The notes under the pieces are model-generated. The model was not told where the DNA came from. It saw nothing but the letters and a program-made list of their open reading frames with translations, and did not search any database. 64,000 nucleotides of DNA from JAIBJN01 sp963839745. Lineage in GTDB: Bacteria > Actinomycetota > Thermoleophilia > Gaiellales > Gaiellaceae. This document shows, in pieces, positions 18,786 through 27,370 of this stretch (the first letter of the stretch is position 1; every line of letters begins with the position of its first letter). A program made the translations under genes and the position numbers. The stretch spans positions 62,001 to 126,000 of the forward strand of contig CAWIWC010000017.1 of the NCBI GenBank assembly GCA_963839745.1, read 5' to 3'.

Positions 18786-19121
18786 ATGGACGCCGCGGAG
18801 CGCAAGAACATCTTGAGCCGCTACCTAGACCATTCCCGTCGTTTCGACGAGGTGGCCGCGCGTCGGAACGGGCGCAGTCAGGCGGCCGAGGTGATTCCGA
18901 TCAGCCCGCCTCTCCGCGAGCTGGAGCAGGAGCCGACCATGCGCGAGATCGAGGTCCTCCAGCTCATCTCAGACGGCCTGGTAAACCGTGAGATCGGGCA
19001 GCGCCTCTTCCTCTCCGAGGAGACGGTGAAGTCGCACGTCCGTCACCTGCTGGCCAAGCTCCAGGCCCGCAGCCGAGCGCACGCGGTAGCCATCGGCTTC
19101 CGCCGCGGGCTCATCTCGTAG
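18786..19121 (+). CDS. Small LuxR/NarL-type HTH regulator
   Basis: 111-residue protein made of an unknown N-terminal stretch (about 45 residues, rich in charge) and a LuxR-type C-terminal HTH: MREIEVLQLISDGLVNREIG then LSEETVKSHVRHLLAKLQAR. There is no receiver domain, so it acts as a free DNA-binding protein. ATG 18786 is chosen as the first good start; an earlier GTG/ATG reading at 18744 crosses the hairpin region. The stop is followed by a strong hairpin at 19148. Confidence 0.8.
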   Translation: MDAAERKNILSRYLDHSRRFDEVAARRNGRSQAAEVIPISPPLRELEQEPTMREIEVLQLISDGLVNREIGQRLFLSEETVKSHVRHLLAKLQARSRAHAVAIGFRRGLIS

Positions 19122-19147
19122 AGCCGCTTTCAGGCCCTTAAAGCGCA

Positions 19148-19180
19148 GAAGACCGGCCTCGGTGAAGCGGCCCGGTCTTC
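19148..19180 (+). terminator. Hairpin after the small LuxR gene
   Basis: GAAGACCGG (19148-19156) faces CCGGTCTTC (19172-19180) exactly, 9 pairs around a 15-base loop, 27 bases after the stop. No T-run follows. Confidence 0.5.
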
Positions 19181-19186
19181 CACAAC

Positions 19187-19240
19187 TTCCACAGCCTTGT
19201 TGACAAATCCCTCATCGGAGGGATGTCGAAGGCTGTGGAA
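19187..19240. repeat. 54-base nested inverted repeat with DnaA-like ends
   Basis: Outer arms TTCCACAGCCTT (19187-19198) and AAGGCTGTGGAA (19229-19240) pair perfectly. Inside, GAC faces GTC and ATCCCTC faces GAGGGAT around an ATCG loop, so the whole piece forms one long stem with small bulges. The arms contain CCACA and, on the minus strand, TTTTCCACA, one change from the DnaA consensus. It sits 30 bases beyond the stop of a possible peptide gene on the minus strand and could end or protect that transcript. Confidence 0.7.
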
Positions 19241-19270
19241 AAACTAAGACTTCGGGAGGTTTACCAGCCC

Positions 19271-19348
19271 TTAGCGGAGCCAGCGAGAGAAGCGAGAGAG
19301 GCGAGCAATGACGAGCAGTGCCAGTGCGCGCGTCTTGCAGTGGACCAT
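19271..19348 (-). CDS. Possible 25-residue cationic hydrophobic peptide
   Basis: ATG 19348 is preceded by GAGAGGAG with a 5-base spacer, one of the best ribosome-binding sites in the window, and by a promoter-like region at 19387-19415. The peptide starts MVHCKTRALA, has a hydrophobic core (LALLVIA), and ends FSRWLR-TAA, with one lysine, five arginines and a single cysteine. It looks like an amphipathic helix; a leader peptide, a type I toxin-like peptide or a secreted peptide are possible. No family was recognised. Chance is possible for an ORF this short; the promoter and ribosome-binding site are the reason to list it. Confidence 0.4.
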   Translation of the reverse strand: MVHCKTRALALLVIARLSRFSRWLR

Positions 19349-19386
19349 GAGTACTCCTCTCGGGAAGGGGATGACGGCGAACCGCG

Positions 19387-19415
19387 ATCGTATACCCCTT
19401 TTGGGGGATAAGCAA
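19387..19415 (-). promoter_or_regulatory. Promoter with operator-like palindrome before the small peptide ORF
   Basis: On the minus strand TTGCTT (19415-19410), a 17-base spacer and TACGAT (19392-19387) match a sigma-70 promoter. The spacer is almost filled by an inverted repeat, TATCCCCCAAAAGGGGTATA (19410-19391), placed where a repressor or a strand-opening regulator would bind. Confidence 0.5.
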
Positions 19416-19435
19416 GAGCTTTGAGTAGCTTCGCT

Positions 19436-20834
19436 CAGAATTCGATCGCGTTTAGGCCACGGCATCGGGCCCTTCGGCTCGCGCGCAAGCCACAGCCCAT
19501 CACGGTATTTGCCTGCGGGCTTTGCCTAATCGCAGCTGGCTTCGCGGCGGGGTCTGGTCCTCGCCGGCGCCTCCATTGAGTCCGTGCCCGCCGTCCTCCT
19601 CCTCGGCGGCATTTCGATGCTCGCTGAGCGGCAGACCGGTTCGCATCGGATCCAACGCCCAGGTGACGGTCTCCGTTCTTCCGATCGTCTTCGCCGCTGT
19701 GGTCTTTGGGCCACTCGCTGCCATGGCAGTCGGCGCGATTGGCATCCTTGCTCACTTCCGCCGCCGTACGTGCGTTGGGCTACCTGGACTTCACTGCGAA
19801 GGCGATTCGCAGCTGGCCTCGCTGGCGTCCAGCGGCTCTCGTACTTGCCGACGGATCGTCGTTCGTCCGTCTATTCCTTGCAGTCACTCTCGCGGTGCTC
19901 ATCGGAATCCGTCGCTGACGCCGTGATTGGCGGCCTTGTCGTCGCGATCAGGCGCAGTGGAAGCTTCTCCTGGCTTCCTGCGAAGCAGCTGAAGCCCGTC
20001 CTCCTGGGAGCGATGCCGCTGTACTCGCCCGTGATTCTCTTGCTCGTCTACGCCTACCAGCAGTTCTCGGTGTGGGGCCTCATCCTGTTCTTCGTCCCGG
20101 CGCTTGCGGCACACCGACTTCATGGGCTCTACCGCGCATCAGCAGGGAAACGACGGAGCAGCTACAGGTCGCCAACGAGCGTCTTGAGCGGGCGAGCCTA
20201 TCGTTCGCAACCGCGCTGGTCGCCGCCCTCGACGCCCGTGATCAGTACACGGCCGGGCACTCCGCCGCCGTCGCCGTGTACGCGCGAGATATCGCGGAGA
20301 GGCTCGGCTCTGAGCGAAGAGCAGCAACAACTAGCTCACCTCTGTGGGCTCGTCCACGACATCGGGAAGGTGGGTCTTCCGGCCGGACTGCTTGAGAAGC
20401 CTGGCGCGCTGACACTTGAGGAGAGGCGCCGGATGGAAGAGCACTCCGTCATCGGCGAACGGATCCTCGCGAAGGTCGATGACTACGCCGAAATCGCCCG
20501 CGTCGTGCGACACCACCATGAGCGCATGGATGGGAACGGCTATCCGGATCGAGCTCCCGGGCGCGCAGATTCCGCTTCGTGTCGCGCATCCTGGCTGTTG
20601 CTGATGCCTACAACGCCATGACATCCGGTCGCCCATACCGGGACGCCATGCCAAGTCGAGTGGCTCGATTCCGGCTTGCGCAGGCTGCCGGGACACAGTT
20701 CGATACGACCGTTGTCGCGGCGTTCGAGGCGATTCTTGCTGGCGCTAGCGAGACCTACCTGTCTGGAGCTGCGCCCCGACTTCGCTCTGGAGGCGCAGAG
20801 GCAAGCCAGCCTCATGCCTCAGCGCCGTCGCTAG
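19436..20834 (+). pseudogene. Membrane-anchored HD-GYP phosphodiesterase, multiply frameshifted
   Basis: Pieces of one protein are spread over all three plus frames: a membrane part (VPAVLLLGGISMLAERQT, VSVLPIVFAAVVFGPLAAMA, YSPVILLLVYAYQQ), a linker helix (TEQLQVANERLERASLSFAT), then the HD-GYP domain (ALDARDQYTAGHSAAVAVYA, LVHDIGKVGLP, RHHHERMDGNGYPD, ILAVADAYNAMTSGRPYR) and a tail ending MPQRRR at TAG 20832-20834. HD-GYP domains degrade cyclic di-GMP. At least six frame changes are needed, and the DNA is visibly less GC-rich than the neighbours. The catalytic motifs themselves are unchanged, so the breaks look recent. The start is unclear. Confidence 0.75.
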
Positions 20835-20840
20835 CGTCGC

Positions 20841-23441
20841 TTAGTCGCTTCGCCGCGAGAGCGGCTTGCGCACGTAGTCACCGCTTCGAGGCGAGTTTCG
20901 AGCTCCGAGTTTCTCGAGAATGTGGCGCACGTGCACCTTCGCCGTGCTCGGGCTGATGAAAAGGCGTTCCGCGATCTCGGCGTTCGTCATTCCTTCGAGA
21001 GTAGGAGGCCGAGGACCTCGCGCTCCCGCCTCGTGAGCATGCCGAGTGGCTCATCGGATAGGTCCGGGGCGACATCGATGCCAACCGACTGTCGCGCGAG
21101 CGAGAAGTCCCGGCTGTCGCTGAGCGCGCCTGCGGACGAACATCGCATGCCTCAGCGGATCGGTCATGTGCGGCACTCGAAGAAGCGGTGGATACAGACG
21201 GTATGCCAATACCAGACCGTCGAGGTAATCGGATCGGTCCGCAACTCAACGATCGCGCCGACGGCATGCTTGACCTTGGACGAGTCGCGTTCGTCGACGT
21301 CGTCGGCGATCGCTTCGGCAAGAGCGAGCGAATGGGCATCTTCGACACCGTGCGTGCCGTGATCACGAGCGCTGTCAGCGGTGGACGAGCGTCGTGCGAC
21401 TCCCCACGAGCGGCATCGAATAATCGACAGCGTTGAGAGAAAGACGCCGAGCGGCCGGCTGGCTCGCCTCGGTGCGGCAGTCGTCGATCGCGTGGCGAGG
21501 GCTTCCTCGAGCGCGCCCTCGACTCGCGAGTAAGCGGGCCCTCAGCACTCATGCCTTCAAGGCGGAAGTAGGGATCCTGCTGCCAATTGCTAGTCCGCTC
21601 AGAACGCGTCAAGAGATCGCTGTGCTCTGAGCGAACTGCCGCAGCCCGATCTCGGCGGCCGCCCGATGTAGATGAGGCACGCGCCGATCCGAAGTCGAGC
21701 CAGGTACTCGACAGCACAGCCGAAGCGCCTGGTCGAGAAAGATCGCAGCGCCACGGAGTACCGACCTCGAAGAACCGCAACGTGAGGCGGCGCCGCTAGG
21801 AACTACTTGCTGCAAGCGGATCCTTAGCATGCTCGACGATGGGCAAGAAGGCTTCGAAATCGCTCCCAGGTGCCGGAGAGATCGGACGCAGCTCGTTCCG
21901 CTGGTGCCCGACGCCCAACTGCCAGACGAAATCGAACGTCGATGTCGTCCGGGTAGCCGATCTCAGCTCATCGAGAAAGCCAATGATCGAGTGCTCGGGT
22001 GCGATCTCGGCCGCTGCAAGCAGCGAGGCCCCACAGAGCCTCCTTGGTGTCCTGGTCGGTCTTCGCGCGTCTGCCGAGCTGCTTCGAAGCGTTCGAACGC
22101 CGCCTCCTCCTCTGACGTGAAGTGGAGAGCGCGGCCGGCGAGGTTGCACGCCCATGCGAAGTCGGGGTGGTCCTCAGTCAGCCGTGCCGCGGTGTCGCCT
22201 GCGACCGCGGCTGCTGCGGACATCTCGCCCTTGCGGATGAGGATCTCGGCCCGCGCGAGCGAGGCTCCCGCAACGGTGACCCCGGCCGCTCCGCATGCTG
22301 CCAGCCACTTCTCCAGCGTCTCGCTCTGGCCGGCGGCCAGAAGCGTTCGAGCCGACTGCCCGGCGATCTCGGCGGCCTGCGTCTTGTCGTCCGACTCGAC
22401 GGCGAGCTCGAACGCCTCGCCCCAGCGGCCACGCGCCACCGCGTCGTCGATGACCCTCCCGGCCAGGATGTCGTACTCGCCCGGCGCGTGGGCCTGGAGC
22501 CGGCGCCGCAGGAAGTCGCGCAGGAGGGGATGGAAACGGAGCTCGTCCACGTCGACCTCGTGGAGCAGGCCCTCGTCTCGGAGGCGCTCGATCACCGGGT
22601 CGGGCGCGTCGACGCCCAGCGCTTCCCGAGCCAGACGCGAGCTGACCGTGCTGGGCACCGAGGCGGCGAGCATGAAGCGCTGGACGTCGTCCGGCTCGCC
22701 GCGGAGCACCTCCTCGGCGAAGTACCGGAACAGGGACTCCGACACCTTCTCCGCCGGAAACTCGAGATCGGCCGACAGGGCCGCGAGGCCGATCAGCGCC
22801 GGCCACCCCTCGGCCTGGCGGACGAGCGCCCGGATCGACTCGGTGGAGCGCCCGCTCAGGACGCGCGTGGCCTCGTCGTCGGTCATCGCCAGCTGATCGC
22901 GCCCGAGCTCGACGGCCTCGTCGTAGAGAAACCGCCGCGCCGTCGCCCAGCTGGGGCGGCGCCTCGTCGTCACGAGCACGCGGATTGGGGCGAGCATGAG
23001 CAGCCAGTCGAGGAAGTCCTCGACCGGCGAGGACTCGGCCATGAGGTGGTAGTCGTCGAGGACGACGATCCCGTGCTCGGGCCACGACTCGAGGTCCTCG
23101 GCCAGGAGCTCGGCCAGCGGCCGGGCGAGCCGCTCCGTGGCGTCGCCGACGCGGAGTCGCTGGCGTACGCGCTCACCCGAGCCGGGAACGATCGGCTCGA
23201 CGACGTCGGCGAGCCCAGCCGAGAAGGCGCCGACGTCAGCCGACGACGCCGTCGCGTGATACCAGGCGACGTCGGCGCGCCCCTGGAGCCACTCGCGCGC
23301 AAGCGTCGTCTTCCCGTACCCGGCGGGCGCCGTCACGAGGATCGCCTGCGCGGTCGCCTCGTCGAGGAGCGCGGTGAGCCGAGGCCGGCGCGTGTGGCGG
23401 CGGAAGAGCGGCGGAAGAGCAGTGTCCCGGCGATCCGTCAC
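20841..23441 (-). pseudogene. LAL-type LuxR regulator (MalT-like), 3' half broken
   Basis: From GTG 23441 about 465 codons are intact: RRHTRRPRLTALLDEA, a P-loop (VTAPAGYGKTTLAREW), Walker B-like GIVVLDDYHLM and MalT-type helical regions. Near 22045 the frame slips, continuing as LLAAAEIAPEHSIIGFL; further fragments (SDFEAFLPIVEHAKDPLAAS, YLARLRIGACLIYIGR, STVWYWHTVCIHRFFE) follow in changing frames. The last is a LuxR HTH: LGMLTRREREVLGLL, a slip near 21000, then MTNAEIAERLFISPSTAKVH, ending at TAA 20843-20841. The total span, 2.6 kb, is right for one ~865-residue LAL protein. Treating all pieces as one gene is my inference from order and length. Confidence 0.7.
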
Positions 23442-23567
23442 GGTGCGGCCTCCGTGTCGGGGAGAGGAGCCTACCGCCTCCGCTTCGGCCGTTCCAGACG
23501 TCCCCGAGGGGCGGCCCGCGCCCACGACCACCGTCGCAGGCGCGGGCTCCTCAGCCCCCGAGGCCGG

Positions 23568-23849
23568 TCAGTCCAACGTGCGGGAGTCGTCGCGCACGCC
23601 GAGCGCTGCCTCGAGGCTCTCGAGGGGATCCTCCCCGGTCGCCTCGCGAAAGGCGGCCGGGATCTGCCGTCGCCGGCTGACACCGAGCTTGGTGCGGAGG
23701 ACGTCGGAGTGAGCCTTCGCGGTCCGGGGCGAGACGCCGAGACGCTCTGCAATCTCGACATTCGAGCACCCCGCTGCGATCAGCCGGACGACCTGCCGCT
23801 GCCGCTCTGTGAACCGGATTCCGCTGTAGACGCTGAGCATGGCGGCCAT
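23568..23849 (-). CDS. Small LuxR-type HTH regulator
   Basis: 93 residues with FTERQRQVVRLIAAGCSNVEIAE-type sequence and LGVSPRTAKAHSDVLRTKLG, a complete LuxR C-terminal HTH, and a short acidic tail. There is no sensory domain. It lies just upstream of, and in the same direction as, the broken LAL regulator; ATG 23849 and ATG 23840 are both possible starts. The 126 bases between the two genes show no other feature. Confidence 0.8.
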   Translation of the reverse strand: MAAMLSVYSGIRFTERQRQVVRLIAAGCSNVEIAERLGVSPRTAKAHSDVLRTKLGVSRRRQIPAAFREATGEDPLESLEAALGVRDDSRTLD

Positions 23850-23921
23850 CCTGGCAACGCACCGCCGATTCGGCTATCGGCCGGCCGGGCGATCTTCGAG
23901 CGTACGCCGTACGGCGTAGCG

Positions 23922-24971
23922 CTAGTCGTGAGCCGAAACGAGCCGCGGACGCGCGCGGACGAACGCTGCCGAGTGCCCTCGGTCGTTGATCGCCGCGACT
24001 TCCTCCGTGCCGAGAGCGCCGATCCGAAGCAGCAAGGCGAGTTCGTCCCGCAGGTGGGTCTGCATCATCTCCGGGCCGTCCGTCGCGATCGTGAACGCCA
24101 CCTCGCGGTCGGCGAACGTGCGCACGGTGTCGCGCAGCGCGTCCTCGTCGGCCAGCGCGCCGGTGAGGAGGTTCGAGCTCGGGCAGATCTCGAGCACGAT
24201 CTCGGACTCGCGCAAGGCCGCATGATCTCCTCGTCCTCCGCGGCGAGGATGCCGTGGCCGATGCGCTCGGGCCGCAGGTGCTCGATGACCTCGCCGATCT
24301 CGTCGATCCCGTGCTGGCCGCCCTCCTCGCCGACGTGGATGGTGACGCCGAGGCCGCCTGCGCGTGCCTCCTCGACGAGCGGTGCCAGGTCGCGGTACGG
24401 ATAGCGCCCACCGTCGGGGCGGGGCCCGGCGATGTCGACGCCGACCACGCCGCGGTCGGAGTAGCGGATCGCCTTCTCGACGATGACGCGCGTTCTGCTC
24501 GTGCGTGAACGTGCGGTCCATCATCAGGATCAGGCCTGCACGCACCTTGGGGTACTCCAGCCGCGCGCGGTCGAGACCGCGAGACGCGGCCATGATGATG
24601 TGGTCGAGGTCGCGCTCGCCGCCGCGGTTGCGCTTCATCGGGTTGAAGCGGAGCTCCAGCGTCGTGATGTTCTGCGTCCGGTACGCGCCGCCGATGGCGC
24701 CGTGCACGGAGCGCTCGACCGCGAGCGGGCTCGACTGGATCAGCTCCGTCCACTTGTAGATCCCGTCGAGCTCGGGCAGCCCTTCGACGCCGTGTGGGTC
24801 GACCGTGACGAGCTCGACGAAGTCCCAGTAGTCCTTGATCGGCAGCGCGATCCCCTGCTCGTGTGCGAGCGTCCACATGACCGCCGGGTCGACGGAGCCG
24901 CCGAGGTGCGTGTGCAGCTCGGCCAGGCCTTCGCGGCTCAGCTCGGCGATGACCGCGGCGTGCTCGGGCAC
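23922..24971 (-). CDS. Adenosine deaminase-family hydrolase, two frameshifts
   Basis: Amidohydrolase that deaminates adenosine or a related purine. It starts at GTG 24971, 2 bases after the aminotransferase stop, with the zinc motif AELHTHLGGSVD near residue 20, then TTLELRFNPMKRN. After MMDRTFTHEQNA (about 24497) the frame slips, and the sequence resumes as SDRGVVGVDIAGPRPDGG and VTIHVGEEGG (catalytic Glu region) and ERIGHGILAAEDEE. A second slip near 24222 leads to LEICPSSNLLTGAL and FTIATDGPEMMQT (SSN and D motifs) and the end at 23922. All active-site pieces survive. 6-aminodeoxyfutalosine deaminase is a related alternative. Confidence 0.82.
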   Translation of the reverse strand: MPEHAAVIAELSREGLAELHTHLGGSVDPAVMWTLAHEQGIALPIKDYWDFVELVTVDPHGVEGLPELDGIYKWTELIQSSPLAVERSVHGAIGGAYRTQNITTLELRFNPMKRNRGGERDLDHIIMAASRGLDRARLEYPKVRAGLILMMDRTFTHEQNARHRREGDPLLRPRRGRRRHRRAPPRRWALSVPRPGTARRGGTRRRPRRHHPRRRGGRPARDRRDRRGHRAPAARAHRPRHPRRGGRGDHAALRESEIVLEICPSSNLLTGALADEDALRDTVRTFADREVAFTIATDGPEMMQTHLRDELALLLRIGALGTEEVAAINDRGHSAAFVRARPRLVSAHD

Positions 24972-24973
24972 GC

Positions 24974-26173
24974 TCAGCTCCGCCCTGCGACGGCGGCGGC
25001 GAGGGTGCCGCCGGCGAGCCGCTCGGGGATCGTCGCGAGCCGGTCGACCGGCTCGGCGCTGAAAACGAAGCGGACGTGGCGGTCGGCCACGGGCCCGCCC
25101 CAGCCGGTCATCGCCGTCGCGGCGATCGAGCTCTCCTCGAGGAGAAGCCGGGAGGCCGCGGCCGCGTCGAAGCCGAGGTCGGAGACGTCGAGGAGCATCG
25201 ACCAGCCTCCTCCGGGGCTCACGAAAGGCCAGTCCGGCAGGCCGGCGAGCATCGTGTCGCGTCTGCGCTCCAGCTCGGCGACGCACGCCGCGACGTGATC
25301 CTGCTGGCCGCGCAGCACGGCCGCGGCGGCGGCACGCGCGAGGCCCACGGGAGTGGTGGTGTTGTAGACGTGGGCCCATCCGGCGTCCTCGATCGTCTCG
25401 GCCGGCCCGGCGACCCACCCGACGCGCCAGCCGATCATCCGGTGCTCCTTCGAGAGCGACCCCACGACGATCGTCCGCTCGGCCATCCCGTCGTGGTGCA
25501 GCGGGTGGATCAGCGGCCTGTCGTCGAACAGGAGCCGCTCCATCGCCGAGTCGTAGATCAGGAACAGGTCGCGATCGCGGCACAGGTCGCAGATGAGCTC
25601 CCAGTCGTCCGCGTCGAAGGTCCCACCTGACGGCATGGACGGGCTCATGAGGAGCATGCCGGCGGTGGAGTCGCCCACGGCGGCGGCGAGCGCGTCGCGG
25701 TCGAGCCGCCATGCGCCCTCGTCGAAGAGGAACGGCACGAGCTTGGGGACGCCGTCGACCAGGTGGATGCGGTTGACGATCCCCGCGTAGGTCGGATCGG
25801 TGACGATCACCTCGTCGCCGGGGTCGACGGTGACGAGGAGGGAGTTCAGGAGACCCTCCATCCCTCCGCAGGTGATGACGATCTCCCGCTCGGGGTCGAA
25901 CGGATGCCCGGTCCGGCCGGCGAGGAACGCCGCGATCGCCTTGCGGAGGTGGATGTCCCCCGTGAACGGGAGCCAGCTGTTCGCCTCGGGCGTCTCGAGG
26001 CTTCTCGCCGTCACGCCCACGGCCTCGGGCGGCAGCGGCAGGTCGGTGTCGAGGTTCTCCATGCGGAGGACCGGCCAGCGCTCGTTCGCCCGTGCCGGCT
26101 GGTCTGCCGCTGCCGCGACCCGATCGATTCCGAACCCCCGGATCGGCTCGAGCCGCTTCGCCCGCTTGATCAC
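24974..26173 (-). CDS. PLP-dependent aminotransferase, class I/II
   Basis: 399-residue fold-type I enzyme. The PLP lysine lies in VGSLSKEHRMIGWRVGW; CGGMEGLLNSL and DPTYAGIVN are the cofactor-phosphate and ring-stacking regions, and LLMSPSMPSGGTFD replaces the usual NPxNPTG, with serine-proline in place of asparagine-proline. FVFSAEPVDRL supplies the C-terminal Arg region only weakly. Substrate is unknown. GTG 26173 has a TAGACT hexamer 6 bases before it, so it is probably leaderless. It is followed 2 bases later by the deaminase. Confidence 0.88.
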   Translation of the reverse strand: MIKRAKRLEPIRGFGIDRVAAAADQPARANERWPVLRMENLDTDLPLPPEAVGVTARSLETPEANSWLPFTGDIHLRKAIAAFLAGRTGHPFDPEREIVITCGGMEGLLNSLLVTVDPGDEVIVTDPTYAGIVNRIHLVDGVPKLVPFLFDEGAWRLDRDALAAAVGDSTAGMLLMSPSMPSGGTFDADDWELICDLCRDRDLFLIYDSAMERLLFDDRPLIHPLHHDGMAERTIVVGSLSKEHRMIGWRVGWVAGPAETIEDAGWAHVYNTTTPVGLARAAAAAVLRGQQDHVAACVAELERRRDTMLAGLPDWPFVSPGGGWSMLLDVSDLGFDAAAASRLLLEESSIAATAMTGWGGPVADRHVRFVFSAEPVDRLATIPERLAGGTLAAAVAGRS

Positions 26174-26179
26174 GGTCCG

Positions 26180-26215
26180 AGTCTAAACACCCCAATCTGC
26201 CGCCGTGGGTAGGGT
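26180..26215. promoter_or_regulatory. Divergent leaderless promoters
   Basis: The 48-base gap holds TAGACT on the minus strand (26185-26180), 6 bases before the aminotransferase GTG, and TAGGGT on the plus strand (26210-26215), 6 bases before the glycosyltransferase ATG. Neither gene has a Shine-Dalgarno site. Confidence 0.5.
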
Positions 26216-26221
26216 TGCAGC

Positions 26222-27370
26222 ATGAAGGTGGGGATCGTCGTCCCCTACTCCTGGTCCTTCTGGGGTGGGGTGCAGGAACACGCCGACCACCAGGCTCGGG
26301 CGCTGCAGAGACTCGGCGTCGACGCGCGGATCATCATGGGCCACGACCCGCCCGGGCGGCTGACTCGGCTCCTGCACCCGAAGCAGGGGCGCCACACGCG
26401 GCCGCCGGACTACGTGCTTCCGGTGGGCCGCTCGGTGATCGTCCCGGCCAACGCCTCGCTCCCCAACATCATCCTCAGCCCGCAGTCGATGGTGCGCATG
26501 CGAAGGATCTGGGAGGAGGAGCGCTTCGACGTCGTCCACGTCCACGAGCCGTTCGCGCCCATTCTCTCCGCGTTCGCGCTCGCCACCGCGCCCTGCCCGA
26601 CCGTCGTGACGTGCCACTCGGCCGGAGAGCGCCTCGGCTGGTATCCGATCGGGAAGGTTTTCTGGGGCGTGGTGGCCAGGCGGATCGACCAGCGGATCGC
26701 CGTCTCCGACAGCGCCCGGCGAGCGGCGGAGCCGTACGTCGGCGGCCCGATGGAGGTGATCCCGAACGGGATCGACCTGCCTCCCGAGGTCGACCCCGGT
26801 GGGCGCAACGGCAACGTCGTCTTCATCGGCCGCAACGAGCCGCGCAAGGGCCTGCCGGTCCTCCTGCGCGCCTGGCCGCGTGTCCACGAGCAGACCACGG
26901 CTCGGCTGCGCCTCGTCGGGGCCGACCCGCTTTCGGTGCGCTGGCTCGCCCGGCGGCAGGGCTTCTCCCTCGACGGGGTCGACCTGCTCGGCGGGCTCTC
27001 CGAGGAGGAGCTCACGTCCGAGCTTCAGGCCGCGAGCCTGCTCGCGGCGCCGTCCCTCGGCGGCGAGAGCTTCGGGATGGTGCTCACGCGCGCGTTCGCG
27101 TGCGGGACGCCCGTGGTCGCCTCCAACATCGAGGGCTATGCCCAGGTGGCCAACCACGACGAGACCGGGATCCTCGTCCGGCCCGGCGACGCAGATGCTC
27201 TCGCAGCCGCGATGGTCGAGCTGCTGCAGGACGAAGAGCGACGGCGGGCGTACGGGATCTGCGCGCGCAAGGCTGCCGAGCCGTACTCGTGGGACAGGAT
27301 CGGCCGCAGCCTCGTGGAGATCTACGAGCGGGTCTCGGCGCCGTCCGGGGCAGTGAGGGCGGCGGCGTGA
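26222..27370 (+). CDS. GT4 glycosyltransferase, PimA-like
   Basis: 382 residues of a GT-B glycosyltransferase. The N-terminus (IVVPYSWSFWGGVQEHADHQ) has the glycine loop of PimA-like mannosyltransferases; VHVHEPFAPILSAFAL and CHSAGERLGWYP follow; the C-terminal half has VVFIGRNEPRKGLPVLLRAW and the donor-binding GGESFGMVLTRAFACGTPVV. PimA puts the first mannose on phosphatidylinositol; the sugar and acceptor here are inferred from similarity only. The end overlaps a flippase-like membrane gene (GTGA). Confidence 0.88.
   Translation: MKVGIVVPYSWSFWGGVQEHADHQARALQRLGVDARIIMGHDPPGRLTRLLHPKQGRHTRPPDYVLPVGRSVIVPANASLPNIILSPQSMVRMRRIWEEERFDVVHVHEPFAPILSAFALATAPCPTVVTCHSAGERLGWYPIGKVFWGVVARRIDQRIAVSDSARRAAEPYVGGPMEVIPNGIDLPPEVDPGGRNGNVVFIGRNEPRKGLPVLLRAWPRVHEQTTARLRLVGADPLSVRWLARRQGFSLDGVDLLGGLSEEELTSELQAASLLAAPSLGGESFGMVLTRAFACGTPVVASNIEGYAQVANHDETGILVRPGDADALAAAMVELLQDEERRRAYGICARKAAEPYSWDRIGRSLVEIYERVSAPSGAVRAAA

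Noticed and set aside
18752..19240. Chromosomal replication origin, because of DnaA-box-like sites
   Set aside because: Only one site matches the consensus fully, there is no AT-rich unwinding element, and dnaA, dnaN or parAB are absent.
19223..19411. 62-codon plus-strand ORF across the nested hairpin
   Set aside because: It begins inside the hairpin arm, has no ribosome-binding site, and its composition is not protein-like; the minus-strand 25-codon ORF has far better signals.
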